Positions 1-8,703 of a stretch of DNA of 48,417 bases are shown here, in pieces. The stretch comes from Vibrio sp. 10N.286.49.B1 (GTDB taxonomy: Bacteria; Pseudomonadota; Gammaproteobacteria; Enterobacterales; Vibrionaceae). The DNA lies in NCBI RefSeq assembly GCF_002873335.1, contig NZ_MCUW01000005.1, forward strand, positions 917 to 49,333, written 5' to 3'. A program made the position numbers and the translations under genes. Positions within the stretch are counted from its first letter, which is position 1. Each line of letters begins with the position of its first letter. The notes under the pieces are model-generated. The model ran no database searches and was not told where the DNA came from. It saw only the letters and a list, made by a program, of their open reading frames with translations.

Positions 1-7
1 AAGAATT

Positions 8-126
8 TGCTTGGCGACCATAGCGTTGTAGACCCACCTGATCCCATGCCGAACTCAGAAGTGAAATACAGTAGCGCCGATGGTAGTGTGGGGCTTCCCC
101 ATGTGAGAGTAGGACATCGCCAGGCT
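8..126 (+). rRNA. rrf: 5S ribosomal RNA
   Basis: The stretch begins TGCTTGGCGACC and ends with the complementary TCGCCAGGC, giving the closing helix of a gammaproteobacterial 5S rRNA. The internal segments CCATGCCGAACTCAGAAGTG and GATGGTAGTGTGGGG are the conserved loop sequences. Total length near 119 nt fits the family. It is the last rRNA of an operon whose 16S and 23S genes lie before the window. Exact ends are inferred from helix pairing. Confidence 0.95.
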
Positions 127-165
127 CTAATTTATGGACACTTGCAATAGCGAGTAAGCCACTGC

Positions 166-242
166 GGAGTGGTAGTTCAGTTGGTTAGAATACCGGCCTG
201 TCACGCCGGGGGTCGCGGGTTCGAGTCCCGTCCACTCCGCCA
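166..242 (+). tRNA. tRNA-Asp (GTC)
   Basis: The acceptor stem GGAGTGG pairs with CCACTCC, followed by G and an encoded CCA. The anticodon loop CTGTCAC carries GTC (Asp). The T arm contains GGTTCGAGTCC. Length is 77 nt. It sits 39 nt after the 5S gene and ahead of a terminator, so it is the distal tRNA of the rRNA operon, a common arrangement in Vibrio. Confidence 0.97.
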
Positions 243-250
243 TTTATACT

Positions 251-280
251 AAGCCCTAGTCGAAAGACTAGGGCTTTTTT
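251..280 (+). terminator. Rho-independent terminator of the rRNA operon
   Basis: AAGCCCTAGTC, a GAAA tetraloop, then GACTAGGGCTT and a run of T residues. The stem is perfect and lies 8 nt after tRNA-Asp. Confidence 0.93.
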
Positions 281-533
281 ACATCTTCAAATATCACCTG
301 AAAATCCCCCGGACTCTTTGGCGTCTCTTACGTACGATTTTAACCACTTATTATTTTTTGATGTCATGATTATTACTGCATCCTATAAGTAAATTAAGCT
401 GGGAAAACATATTTTTCTTCGTAAATTTAATCCGCTTCATATTATTCTAAAATAATGAGTATCGATCTTCGTCACCTGAGTTATGATACGAAAACATGTT
501 AAGTATCCTATTCTGTAAAATTTGAGTGATAAT
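281..533. other. Intergenic region before the chemoreceptor gene
   Basis: About 250 AT-rich bases separate the rRNA terminator from the chemoreceptor start. I see no convincing coding sequence, RNA gene or repeat. A promoter for the receptor gene is expected here, but no -35/-10 pair or sigma-28 site stands out clearly enough to call. Confidence 0.5.
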
Positions 534-2162
534 ATGAAGCTAAAAACGCAGACTTATTTATTGTCGGTAATTATCTTGAGTGCGATGATCGTAGTGACGG
601 TAACAGGCTTGTGGGCGCTAAGATTAGCGAGTGACAATGATAATAAAGCTCGTGTAACCGAGTTATTTACTAGTGCTTATTCAACGGTTGTTCAGCTTGA
701 AATGCTGGCTGATGAGGGGATTATAAGCGTTGATGACGCCAAGATGATTGCGACAAGAGTACTGAGAAACAATATCTATAAAGATAATGAATATGTTTAT
801 GTAGCGGATGAACATATGAAATTTATTGCGGCTCCTCTTGACCCACAATTACATGGAACTAGTTTCCACGATTTTACTGACAGTAGTGGGAATAGTGTCG
901 GCAATATTATCATGACTGCCTTAGGGGGGCGTCAGGGCCATCTGGTTGAATATGAGTGGTCCCAGAAGCTTCCTGATGGCAGTGTTGAAAGTAAACTCTC
1001 TATTGCTGAGCGGACACCTAAGTGGCAATGGGTTGTCGGTACTGGAATTGGTTTCAATGAGGTCAATCAGCGCTTCTGGTCAACGGCACAGTGGCAATTA
1101 GGGTTATGTGCTTTCATATTGGTGGGGATATTTTCAATTCTTTGGGTCTCTTTGCGAAGAATTATGTCGATTCTCGGCGGAGAGCCATCAGACGTATTAC
1201 GTTCTGTGCAAAGTGTGGCGTCTGGAAACATAGAAACGACGTTCTCCCAACAAGCAGTAAACGGCAGTATTTATCACTCTATTCAGCAAATGAATTTCTC
1301 TTTGGCTGCGCTGTTATCGAGTATTGAAAAAGTGACGTATTCGATACGAAACCAGCTGGCTGAAACTGATAAGCGTGCGTCTTCTATTGCAAACCTTACG
1401 CAGACTCAGCAGCAAAGTACTGAAATGATCGCAACAGCAATGACGGAGATGGCTTCATCAGCGAGTCATGTAGCTTTATCAGCCACTGATACAGCGTTGA
1501 GTACGGATGAAGCAGACAGGCAAAGCCAGCACGTAAACCAACTTATATCTTCAGCAGTATCTAATATTGAGGGATTGGCTTATCAACTCGAAGGGGCGAA
1601 TACTGCGGTCTCAGATCTTGATCGTGACGTTCACAATATTGCACGCGTATTGGATGTAATCGGTGATATTGCAGAACAAACAAACCTGCTGGCTCTCAAT
1701 GCGGCTATTGAGGCCGCTCGAGCAGGTGAGCAAGGGCGAGGGTTTGCTGTTGTGGCTGACGAGGTGAGAAACTTAGCTGGACGCACTCAGACCAGTACGA
1801 AAGAGATTCAAGACATGATTGCTAACTTACAATCGGGTTCAATAAATGCAATCCAAAGTATTCAAAGTTGTACTGAAGCTAGTAAAGCAACGGTAGTTGA
1901 GTCCCAAGAGGCATCGTTAGCACTTAAAGAGGTCGTTGTGAGTCTAGAGAAGATTACCGAAATGAGTCATCAAATTGCTACGGCAGCCGCTGAGCAGACG
2001 GAAGTGAGTGATGATATTTCTCATCGTATTAATTTTATTGAGCAAAGTGGAGGTGAACTCAGTGCCGTAGTCGAGCAGACTTGTCGTGCGACGCGCTCAT
2101 TAGGGGAGCTTTCTGAAGAGCTTAATGAAAAAATGAAGCAATTTAATGTCAAACGTGCCTAA
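534..2162 (+). CDS. Methyl-accepting chemotaxis protein with an sCache-type sensor domain
   Basis: A membrane chemoreceptor of 542 aa that would relay a periplasmic signal to CheA/CheW. Residues about 8-29 form TM1. Residues about 35-180 resemble an sCache_2 sensor (the [18 protein letters not shown] and WVVGTGI segments are typical). TM2 lies at about 187-209. The cytoplasmic part is a long helical hairpin whose tip, around residues 376-430, has the invariant [20 protein letters not shown]. There is no C-terminal CheR-docking pentapeptide; the protein ends FNVKRA. I chose ATG 534 over the in-frame TTG at 522 because GAG lies at a suitable distance before it and it gives a basic residue ahead of TM1. 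The ligand is unknown; many sCache_2 domains bind small carboxylates, but nothing here fixes that. It appears monocistronic. Confidence 0.93.
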   Translation: MKLKTQTYLLSVIILSAMIVVTVTGLWALRLASDNDNKARVTELFTSAYSTVVQLEMLADEGIISVDDAKMIATRVLRNNIYKDNEYVYVADEHMKFIAAPLDPQLHGTSFHDFTDSSGNSVGNIIMTALGGRQGHLVEYEWSQKLPDGSVESKLSIAERTPKWQWVVGTGIGFNEVNQRFWSTAQWQLGLCAFILVGIFSILWVSLRRIMSILGGEPSDVLRSVQSVASGNIETTFSQQAVNGSIYHSIQQMNFSLAALLSSIEKVTYSIRNQLAETDKRASSIANLTQTQQQSTEMIATAMTEMASSASHVALSATDTALSTDEADRQSQHVNQLISSAVSNIEGLAYQLEGANTAVSDLDRDVHNIARVLDVIGDIAEQTNLLALNAAIEAARAGEQGRGFAVVADEVRNLAGRTQTSTKEIQDMIANLQSGSINAIQSIQSCTEASKATVVESQEASLALKEVVVSLEKITEMSHQIATAAAEQTEVSDDISHRINFIEQSGGELSAVVEQTCRATRSLGELSEELNEKMKQFNVKRA

Positions 2163-2243
2163 TAATATTTCATCAATTACCAAAATAAGTGACTAATCGT
2201 CACTAAAAAACGGAAGTTTTATCGAACCTAACCATATAATGCT

Positions 2244-2274
2244 AAGGCCCTGTGCGCCCACAGGGCTTAATTTT
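2244..2274 (+). terminator. Likely terminator after the chemoreceptor gene
   Basis: AAGGCCCTGTG and CACAGGGCTT form a GC-rich stem with one bulged G, followed by AATTTT. It lies about 80 bp after the receptor stop codon. The T tract is interrupted, so strength is uncertain. Confidence 0.6.
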
Positions 2275-2347
2275 AGGCGCTAAATGAGCAAAAACAGAAC
2301 GCTAAGTATAGAAAATCAACAAACGATATTTTTTTTGCAATTTAGTG

Positions 2348-2376
2348 TTGACGTAAAGACCGAAAAGCCGTTTAAT
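2348..2376 (+). promoter_or_regulatory. Promoter of tRNA operon 1
   Basis: TTGACG (2348-2353) and TTTAAT (2371-2376) are separated by 17 bp, just upstream of tRNA-Phe. The same pair with the same spacing precedes the second tRNA operon at 14402, which strengthens the call. Confidence 0.72.
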
Positions 2377-2386
2377 ACACCTCGTT

Positions 2387-2462
2387 GCCCGGATAGCTCA
2401 GTCGGTAGAGCAGAGGATTGAAAATCCTCGTGTCGGTGGTTCGATTCCGCCTCCGGGCACCA
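2387..2462 (+). tRNA. tRNA-Phe (GAA)
   Basis: Acceptor GCCCGGA pairs with TCCGGGC, followed by ACCA. The anticodon loop contains GAA. The gene is 76 nt and heads the operon Phe-Thr-Asn-Thr-Asn. An identical copy lies at 14442. Confidence 0.97.
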
Positions 2463-2514
2463 CGATTTAAATGTTGGTGCTTTATTTAAAGCGGCAACAA
2501 GTAAAGAAAAGTGC

Positions 2515-2590
<76 letters not shown>

Positions 2591-2614
2591 TTCTTTACAA
2601 AGTAATATAGTAAT

Positions 2615-2690
2615 TCCCCTTTAGTTCAGTTGGTAGAACGGCGGACTGTTAATCCGTATGTCGCAAGTTCAAGTCTTGCAAGGGGAGCCA
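2615..2690 (+). tRNA. tRNA-Asn (GTT), copy 1
   Basis: Acceptor TCCCCTT pairs with AAGGGGA, followed by GCCA. The anticodon loop CTGTTAA gives GTT. Length is 76 nt. Identical copies lie at 2826 and 14820. Confidence 0.96.
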
Positions 2691-2723
2691 CTTTTAAAAA
2701 ATAAGCATTGCTTGTTTTTATGT

Positions 2724-2799
<76 letters not shown>

Positions 2800-2825
2800 C
2801 TCTTTACTCGAGTATAACTAGTAAT

Positions 2826-2901
2826 TCCCCTTTAGTTCAGTTGGTAGAACGGCGGACTGTTAATCCGTATGTCGCAAGTTCAAGTCTTGCAAGGGGAGCC
2901 A
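2826..2901 (+). tRNA. tRNA-Asn (GTT), copy 2
   Basis: Same sequence as the copy at 2615. It is the last tRNA of operon 1 and is followed 9 nt later by the terminator stem. Confidence 0.96.
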
Positions 2902-2909
2902 CTTCTAAA

Positions 2910-2938
2910 AAGGCCTCATCGAAAGATGAGGCCTTTTT
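2910..2938 (+). terminator. Terminator of tRNA operon 1
   Basis: AAGGCCTCATC, GAAA, GATGAGGCCTT and a T tract. The hairpin is the same as the one ending the second tRNA operon at 14903-14934. Confidence 0.95.
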
Positions 2939-2968
2939 GCATTTCAAATATACTGTTTTATGCTTGCT

Positions 2969-4078
2969 TTAACTCATGTCGATTTTTATGTCGGATAATG
3001 CGTTTGTCGATTCATAATTTTGATTGTTTAGCTTTAGCATTAAACGAAGGTTATTTGCGGAATCAGCATTGTGGATGGCATCTTCATAGTTGATCTTGTC
3101 ATTCGAAACGAGTTCAAATAGTGCCTGGTCGAACGTTTGCATCCCTATCTCCCTTGATTTGGACATGGCGGCTTTTATTTCACCGAGATCCCCCTTCCGT
3201 ATCAGTTCCGAGATTCTGGGGCTATTGAGTAAAACTTCAAAAACGCCATGTCTGCCTCGACCATTTTTATCTCGAATTAATTGCTGACCAAGGATACCTT
3301 TTAAATTTGAAGAAAGATCGAATAGGAGTTGTTCCCTTTGGTCTTTTGGTACTAGATGAATAATACGTTCAATGGCTTGGCTAGCATTATTCGCGTGCAG
3401 TGTTGCCATACAAAGGTGGCCTGTTTCAGCGAAGGCCACTGCATACTCCATGGCTTCTCTGGTACGAATCTCACCAATGAGTATCATGTCTGGGGCTTGT
3501 CGAAGTGAATTCTTTAGTGCAACGCAATAGCTTTCGGTATCGAGACCAACTTCGCGTTGAGTGATAATACATTTTTGATGTTCATGAACGAATTCAATAG
3601 GGTCTTCAACGGTGAGGATATGGCCAGTTCTGTGCTGGTTTCGGTATCCCGTCATAGCAGCCATTGTTGTTGACTTGCCTGAGCCCGTGGCACCAACAAT
3701 GAGCACTAGTCCGCGTTTTGCGATAGAAAGCGTCTGCAACGCATCAGGAAGCGCCAAGTCTTCAAAGCTAGGTATATTAGTTTCTATTCTTCTTATTACA
3801 GCACCAGGGAGCTCTCTTTGGAAGAATGCACTGACTCGAAAGCGCCCACTTGGCAAAATAATGGCGAAGTTTGCTTCTTTGGTTCGAGAGTACTCATTGT
3901 ACTTTTCATTATTCATCATTGAACTAATCAACAATGACACGTCTTGTTCACTCAAGGGGTCACTCGTTGCTTTTAATTCGCCATCGACTCGATAGAGAAC
4001 AGGCGCTCCGACCGTGATATAAAGATCGGATGCTTTAAATGCCCACATTTCATCGAGGATAATATTGATACTTTTCAT
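2969..4078 (-). CDS. pilU: Type IV pilus retraction ATPase PilU
   Basis: PilT-like accessory retraction motor, 369 aa, acting with PilT at the cytoplasmic base of type IV pili. Residues 129-137 are the Walker A motif GATGSGKST. A Walker B segment DMILIGEIR lies near 200 and the His box TGHLCMATLHANNA near 220. The stretch equivalent to the AIRNLIRE motif of PilT reads PRISELIRK, which favours PilU over PilT. The C-terminus is about 25 residues longer than PilT, also typical of PilU. It follows pilT with a 13-bp gap, so the two are probably one operon. Start ATG at 4078; AGGAAAG lies a little far upstream. Confidence 0.93.
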   Translation of the reverse strand: MKSINIILDEMWAFKASDLYITVGAPVLYRVDGELKATSDPLSEQDVSLLISSMMNNEKYNEYSRTKEANFAIILPSGRFRVSAFFQRELPGAVIRRIETNIPSFEDLALPDALQTLSIAKRGLVLIVGATGSGKSTTMAAMTGYRNQHRTGHILTVEDPIEFVHEHQKCIITQREVGLDTESYCVALKNSLRQAPDMILIGEIRTREAMEYAVAFAETGHLCMATLHANNASQAIERIIHLVPKDQREQLLFDLSSNLKGILGQQLIRDKNGRGRHGVFEVLLNSPRISELIRKGDLGEIKAAMSKSREIGMQTFDQALFELVSNDKINYEDAIHNADSANNLRLMLKLNNQNYESTNALSDIKIDMS

Positions 4079-4091
4079 GCTAATAGCTTTC

Positions 4092-5132
4092 CTATTGAAA
4101 CATGGAGCCGTGCTGAGGTACTTTTTTATTCACTTCTTCCAACGGAACCACGCCTTGGGATAGTAATTGCTTGGAATGTTGTTCCATTGTTTGCATGCCA
4201 TGTGCCGCACCTGTTTGTATCATGGAATACATTTGCGCGACTTTATCCTCTCTGATTAGGTTTCTAATCGCGGGTGTCATAATCATCATTTCATGACAAG
4301 CTACACGTCCCCCCTCTGTTCGCTTTAATAGTTGCTGGGCGATAACCGCCCGTAGCGACTCTGATAACATAGAGCGCACCATGTCTTTATCGCCAGCAGG
4401 AAAGACGTCAATGATTCGGTCTATACTTTTTGCTGCAGAGTTTGTGTGTAACGTACCAAAGACTAGATGCCCAGTTTCAGCCGCTGTGAGCGCAAGGCTA
4501 ATCGTTTCTTGATCACGAAGTTCTCCAACTAAAATAATGTCAGGATCCTCACGAAGTGCTGAGCGAAGTGCATTCTGGAAACTATGCGTATCCCTATGAA
4601 CTTCTCGTTGGCTAACTAAACATTTTTTATTGTTATGAACAAACTCTATGGGGTCTTCTATCGTCAAGATATGTTTGTTTTGATGTTGGTTTATATAATT
4701 AACGATCGCAGCAAGTGTTGTCGATTTGCCTGAGCCTGTCGGGCCGGTAATAAGAACGAGTCCTCGATCTAAATTGGCAATATCTGTGAATATATCTGGT
4801 GCTTCGAGTTGATCCAAAGAAGGCACCTTCATTGGTATGGAGCGAAATACGGCTGAACAGCCGCGTGACTGTTTGAAAGCGTTGATTCGAAAGCGACCGA
4901 GATTAGGGAGCTCAAATGAGAAATCGATCTCGAGTCGGGATTCATACTCATTTCTTTGCTTGTCATTCATGATATCAAAGATTAACTTGTGTACTTCTGA
5001 GTGGCTGAGAGCAGGAATCTCCAGCTTTCTTACTTCGCCATCAATGCGTACCATAGGTGACACACCAGCAGAAAGGTGTAGATCTGACGCGTTATGCTTT
5101 ACACTGAAGTCTAGTAACTCGGTGATATCCAT
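4092..5132 (-). CDS. pilT: Type IV pilus twitching motility ATPase PilT
   Basis: Hexameric ATPase that powers pilus retraction, 346 aa. The N-terminal PAS-like half (about 1-110) precedes the RecA-like ATPase core with Walker A GPTGSGKST (130-138), the Asp box ILTIEDPIEFVH, Walker B PDIILVGELR (about 198-206) and His box TGHLVFGTLHTNSA. The PilT signature AIRNLIRE is at 288-295. Length matches the family (about 345 aa). The ATG at 5132 follows AAGGAAATTGA. Divergent from yggS with only 25 bp between start codons, so promoters must overlap coding sequence. Confidence 0.96.
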   Translation of the reverse strand: MDITELLDFSVKHNASDLHLSAGVSPMVRIDGEVRKLEIPALSHSEVHKLIFDIMNDKQRNEYESRLEIDFSFELPNLGRFRINAFKQSRGCSAVFRSIPMKVPSLDQLEAPDIFTDIANLDRGLVLITGPTGSGKSTTLAAIVNYINQHQNKHILTIEDPIEFVHNNKKCLVSQREVHRDTHSFQNALRSALREDPDIILVGELRDQETISLALTAAETGHLVFGTLHTNSAAKSIDRIIDVFPAGDKDMVRSMLSESLRAVIAQQLLKRTEGGRVACHEMMIMTPAIRNLIREDKVAQMYSMIQTGAAHGMQTMEQHSKQLLSQGVVPLEEVNKKVPQHGSMFQ

Positions 5133-5157
5133 TCAATTTCCTTATGATTTGTAAGCT

Positions 5158-5865
5158 ATGACAAGTATTCAACAAAATATAAAACGAATAACCTCTGAAA
5201 TTACCCAAGTAGAGCAAGAATGCGGGAGACCGCAAGGAGACGTGCAATTGCTTGCGGTAAGCAAAACAAAACCTGTGAGTGCTATTCTCGATGCTGCATC
5301 TTTTGGACAAAAACAGTTCGGCGAAAACTATGTACAGGAAGGTGTATCTAAGGTGACCTTTTTTAAGGAGTCTCACCCAGAATTAGATCTTGAATGGCAT
5401 TTTATTGGTCCGATTCAGTCCAATAAGACGCGTCTTGTCGCCGAACACTTTGATTGGGTCCACACCATTGATCGAGCTAAAACTGCACAGCGCTTAAACG
5501 ATCAAAGGCCACAAGAGAAGTGTCCTCTTCAAGTATTGATTCAGGTTAATATTAGTGAGGAAGACACGAAATCTGGCATTCAAAGTGAACAAGTGTTTGA
5601 GTTGGCTAAATTAATCGCATCGTTACCTAATCTGACTTTGCGAGGTGTCATGTCCATCCCTGCAAATGTTGCGGGCTATGATGCTCAACTTCGTGCTTTT
5701 ACTGCTTTGCGAGATATCAATAAACAGCTCGCGATTCAATATCCAGGCATTGATACACTTTCAATGGGGATGAGTGGTGATATGAAAGCAGCGATAGAGG
5801 CTGGAAGTACCATGGTTCGTATCGGAACTGCCATTTTTGGTGCACGAGATTACGGAAATCAGTAA
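5158..5865 (+). CDS. yggS: PLP homeostasis protein YggS (PLPBP family)
   Basis: Pyridoxal-phosphate binding protein, 235 aa, single TIM-barrel domain. The PLP lysine is expected at K36 within LLAVSKTKP. Other family marks are FGENYVQE, EWHFIGPIQSNKT and the C-terminal MGMSGDMKAAIEAGSTMVRIG. The family keeps PLP supply balanced; no enzymatic reaction is established. It opens a plus-strand set yggS-proC-yggT-yggU. Its ribosome binding site is weak (GTAAG) and the start lies 25 bp from the divergent pilT start. Confidence 0.95.
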   Translation: MTSIQQNIKRITSEITQVEQECGRPQGDVQLLAVSKTKPVSAILDAASFGQKQFGENYVQEGVSKVTFFKESHPELDLEWHFIGPIQSNKTRLVAEHFDWVHTIDRAKTAQRLNDQRPQEKCPLQVLIQVNISEEDTKSGIQSEQVFELAKLIASLPNLTLRGVMSIPANVAGYDAQLRAFTALRDINKQLAIQYPGIDTLSMGMSGDMKAAIEAGSTMVRIGTAIFGARDYGNQ

Positions 5866-5912
5866 CTAATTTTAGAGGTTGCGTATAGCGCCCTCGGTTT
5901 GGGAAGTGTTTA

Positions 5913-6731
5913 ATGGAACAAAGAAAAGTTGCTTTTATTGGCGCAGGGAATATGACTCGGTCAATTATTGCTGGACTTGTCGCCAGTGGCTACGAGCCTA
6001 ATGATATTGTTGCGACAAACCCTAGCGAAGGGAAGCGTGTAGCGTTAACCAATGATTACGGTGTTAACACAACGGATAATAACATTGAAGCGGCAGCTTG
6101 GGCTGATGTTGTGGTTCTTGCGGTAAAACCTCAATTGATGACAACCGTTGCGAGTGGTTTAGCGGGCGTTGACCTGAGTGATAAGTTACTTGTATCGATA
6201 GCAGCCGGTATCTCAGTTCAGAGACTCGATGAGATGTTCAATACTGAGCTTAATCTTGTTCGTGTGATGCCAAACACCCCTTCGCTAATTGGTGAGGGAA
6301 TGAGTGGCCTTTATGCTGAAGATAAAGTATTGGTTAAAGATAAGCAGTTTGCTACCGAGTTGATGGAAGCGGTTGGCAAGGTGTGTTGGGTATCGAGTGA
6401 ATCGGGCATTAATGATGTCATCGCGGCGGCAGGCAGCGCTCCAGCGTATTTCTTTTTATTTATGGAAGCAATGCAACAAGAAGCCGTGCGAAATGGAATG
6501 GATGAGGCCACAGCAAGGTTATTGGTTCAGCAAACGGCGTATGGTGCTGCAAAAATGGTATGTTGTAATCCAGAGGTTGACCTTGCTACATTAAGGCAGC
6601 AAGTGACGTCGAAGGGTGGAACTACTGCTGAAGCAATACGTACGTTTGAAGAGCAAGGTCTTCGCGATACGGTTTCTCAAGCCATGCAAGCCGCTATTTC
6701 TAGAGCGGAAGCAATGGAAAAACAGTTTTAA
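5913..6731 (+). CDS. proC: Pyrroline-5-carboxylate reductase
   Basis: Last step of proline synthesis: reduces pyrroline-5-carboxylate with NAD(P)H. The 272-aa protein has the N-terminal dinucleotide-binding motif GAGNM (about 11-15), the MPNTPSLIGEGMSGLY segment near 112, and the C-terminal dimer and substrate region AAGSAPAYFF and TSKGGTTAEAI. Length fits E. coli ProC (269). GGGAAG precedes ATG 5913. Located 47 bp after yggS, as in E. coli. Confidence 0.97.
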   Translation: MEQRKVAFIGAGNMTRSIIAGLVASGYEPNDIVATNPSEGKRVALTNDYGVNTTDNNIEAAAWADVVVLAVKPQLMTTVASGLAGVDLSDKLLVSIAAGISVQRLDEMFNTELNLVRVMPNTPSLIGEGMSGLYAEDKVLVKDKQFATELMEAVGKVCWVSSESGINDVIAAAGSAPAYFFLFMEAMQQEAVRNGMDEATARLLVQQTAYGAAKMVCCNPEVDLATLRQQVTSKGGTTAEAIRTFEEQGLRDTVSQAMQAAISRAEAMEKQF

Positions 6732-6759
6732 TTTACCTATAAAATCGTAAAGGTTATTT

Positions 6760-7317
6760 ATGAACGCAATGAGTTTTTTGGTGTCGACATTGTTCGATCT
6801 CTACATCATGGTTGTACTGCTGCGCATTTGGCTTCAGGCTTCGCGTGCAGATTTCTATAATCCATTCTCCCAGTTTATTATCAAAGCGACACAACCGGTG
6901 GTTGCACCTCTTCGCCGTGTGATTCCATCGATTGGTAGCGTAGATATGGCCACCTTACTATTTGCTTATGTGCTGTGTGTTGGTAAATACGTGGCGCTAG
7001 TATTGATTGCAGCAGGCGCTAATTTTAGTTTTAGCCCTGACTTTTTCTTCTTAGGGTTACTGTCCTTATTGAAAGCCGCGGGAGGTTTACTTTTCTGGGT
7101 GCTATTGATCCGTGCAATTCTTAGCTGGGTCAGCCAAGGAAGAAGCCCGATTGAATTTGTATTCCACCAACTAACAGAGCCAATGCTTGCTCCAATCCGT
7201 CGTATTTTACCTGCTATGGGTGGTTTCGACTTGAGCGTATTAGTGCTGTTTATTGTTTTACAATTTGCCAATTTCTTGATGGGCGATTTTGTAGGACCAC
7301 TTTGGTATAAACTGTAG
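6760..7317 (+). CDS. yggT: YggT family integral membrane protein
   Basis: A 185-aa membrane protein made of two tandem YggT repeats, each with two hydrophobic helices and a P-(L/I)-R-R-(V/I)-(I/L)-P motif: [14 protein letters not shown] in the first half and [14 protein letters not shown] in the second. The family has been linked to membrane or osmotic functions and, in other bacteria, to cell division (SepF/YlmG neighbourhood), but no activity is settled. AAGGTT precedes ATG 6760. Its TAG stop overlaps the GTG start of yggU by one base. Confidence 0.92.
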   Translation: MNAMSFLVSTLFDLYIMVVLLRIWLQASRADFYNPFSQFIIKATQPVVAPLRRVIPSIGSVDMATLLFAYVLCVGKYVALVLIAAGANFSFSPDFFFLGLLSLLKAAGGLLFWVLLIRAILSWVSQGRSPIEFVFHQLTEPMLAPIRRILPAMGGFDLSVLVLFIVLQFANFLMGDFVGPLWYKL

Positions 7318-7604
7318 TGACTGCAGTTGCTTGGGATGGTGAAGACCTGTTATTACATGTCTATATTCAACCCAAAGCCAGCCGTGATAAGCTCATCGGC
7401 CCACATGGTGATGAGTTCAAGATTGCGATTACTGCACCACCGATTGATGGCAAAGCCAACGCGCATCTGATTAAGTATCTAGCAAAGCAGTGTAAGGTTG
7501 CTAAAGGGCTGGTGCAGATTGAAAAGGGTGAATTAGGACGGCATAAGCAGATCAGAATTATCTCACCGACGCTAATGCCAAATGAATTTCAAGCCCTCTT
7601 ATGA
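7317..7604 (+). CDS. yggU: DUF167 family protein YggU
   Basis: Small cytosolic protein of 95 aa in the YggU/DUF167 family, function not established. The family marks are visible: V-x-P-K-A-S-R-D near residue 18, then [18 protein letters not shown] and [11 protein letters not shown]. Start is GTG at 7317, sharing its G with the yggT stop (TAGTG), consistent with translational coupling. The TGA stop lies inside the loop of a terminator hairpin. Confidence 0.92.
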   Translation: MTAVAWDGEDLLLHVYIQPKASRDKLIGPHGDEFKIAITAPPIDGKANAHLIKYLAKQCKVAKGLVQIEKGELGRHKQIRIISPTLMPNEFQALL

Positions 7605-7615
7605 GGGCTTTTTTA
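7591..7615 (+). terminator. Terminator overlapping the yggU stop codon
   Basis: AAGCCCTC, loop TTAT, GAGGGCTT and TTTTA. The 8-bp stem is perfect, and the yggU stop codon sits at the loop/stem junction. The next gene starts only 14 bp after the T tract. Confidence 0.8.
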
Positions 7616-7628
7616 TAGGGAAATTGTG

Positions 7629-8060
7629 ATGAAAAATACGATATGGTTACTGTTTTTAATGATGGTTACAGGCGTCAGCCACGCAGGACAATTCAAGACT
7701 ATCAAAGATGCAGAAGTGCATTATGTGGTGTTTAACTCAACGTTTATGACACCTCAAATTGCCCGTACTTATGGTTTAAAGCGCAATGAATCCATTGCGA
7801 CGGTTAATATCAGTGTATTAGACCGTTCGAGTGTCGGAAAACCAGCCATGCCAGCGGGCATTAAGGGCAATGCAAAGAATTTAATTGGGCAAATAAAAAC
7901 ACTCGACTTTAAAGAAATAAAAGAGGGAGATGCTATATACTACCTCGCCCAATTTTCAATAACGAATGAAGAGCGTTATCAGTTCACTATCGATGTAGAT
8001 GCAGGAATGAAAGGTCGCGGCCCGATCTCATTCACTCAACAGCTTTACACTGAGAAGTAG
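7629..8060 (+). CDS. DUF4426 domain secreted protein
   Basis: A 143-aa protein with a clear Sec signal peptide ([19 protein letters not shown], cleavage after AHA-type SHA, mature start near G20). The mature part is a single small domain of about 120 residues matching my memory of DUF4426, found next to rdgB in many gammaproteobacteria. Function is unknown. I chose ATG 7629 rather than GTG 7626 because AGGG sits 8 nt before it. It lies between yggU and rdgB; its TAG stop is 38 bp before the rdgB ATG. Confidence 0.8.
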   Translation: MKNTIWLLFLMMVTGVSHAGQFKTIKDAEVHYVVFNSTFMTPQIARTYGLKRNESIATVNISVLDRSSVGKPAMPAGIKGNAKNLIGQIKTLDFKEIKEGDAIYYLAQFSITNEERYQFTIDVDAGMKGRGPISFTQQLYTEK

Positions 8061-8098
8061 TGATGTACACAGCGGATGAGCAATATGAGAGCAACGAT

Positions 8099-8701
8099 AT
8101 GAGTAAAAAAATAGTATTGGCGACAGGCAATCAAGGCAAAGTAAAAGAAATGGCAGACCTGCTGTCTGACTTTGGTTTTGATGTGCATGCGCAAAGCGAG
8201 TTTAATGTGTCAGAAGTCGCCGAAACTGGTACGACATTTATTGAAAATGCCATCATTAAAGCTCGACATGCCGCGAAAGAAACAGGCTTAGCTGCCATTG
8301 CGGATGATTCAGGGCTAGAAGTGGATTACCTTAATGGCGCACCCGGTATTTATTCGGCTCGCTATTCAGGGGAAGGCGCAACAGACGCAACTAATATTGA
8401 TAAGGTACTTGCCTTACTTGTTGATGTGCCGGAAGCTCAGCGCACTGCTCGATTCCACTGTGTGCTTGTCTTAATGCGTCATGCTGATGATCCCACCCCT
8501 ATTGTTTGCCATGGTCAGTGGGAAGGACGAATTTTACCGGAACGAGCGGGAAGTCAAGGTTTTGGTTATGACCCTATCTTTTTTGTACCGGAAGATAACT
8601 GTGCATCAGCGGAGCTTGCCCCAGCGCGTAAGAAACAGCTGTCACATCGTGGAAAAGCACTGAAAGAATTGTTCTCCATGATTCAGTCTAAAGGCCTATA
8701 A
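8099..8701 (+). CDS. rdgB: XTP/dITP diphosphatase (non-canonical purine NTP pyrophosphatase)
   Basis: Hydrolyses XTP, dITP and ITP to the monophosphate and PPi, keeping damaged purines out of nucleic acids. The 200-aa Ham1/RdgB protein shows the N-terminal [14 protein letters not shown], the metal-site segment [22 protein letters not shown], and the C-terminal [11 protein letters not shown] and SHRGKAL. An upstream GTG at 8060 is in frame, but ATG 8099 aligns with E. coli RdgB (197 aa) and has GAGA at good spacing. Confidence 0.96.
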   Translation: MSKKIVLATGNQGKVKEMADLLSDFGFDVHAQSEFNVSEVAETGTTFIENAIIKARHAAKETGLAAIADDSGLEVDYLNGAPGIYSARYSGEGATDATNIDKVLALLVDVPEAQRTARFHCVLVLMRHADDPTPIVCHGQWEGRILPERAGSQGFGYDPIFFVPEDNCASAELAPARKKQLSHRGKALKELFSMIQSKGL

Positions 8702-8703
8702 GC

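Noticed and set aside
2869..3093. A plus-strand frame beginning inside tRNA-Asn and running into pilU
   Set aside because: It starts in a tRNA, crosses a terminator and is antisense to pilU.
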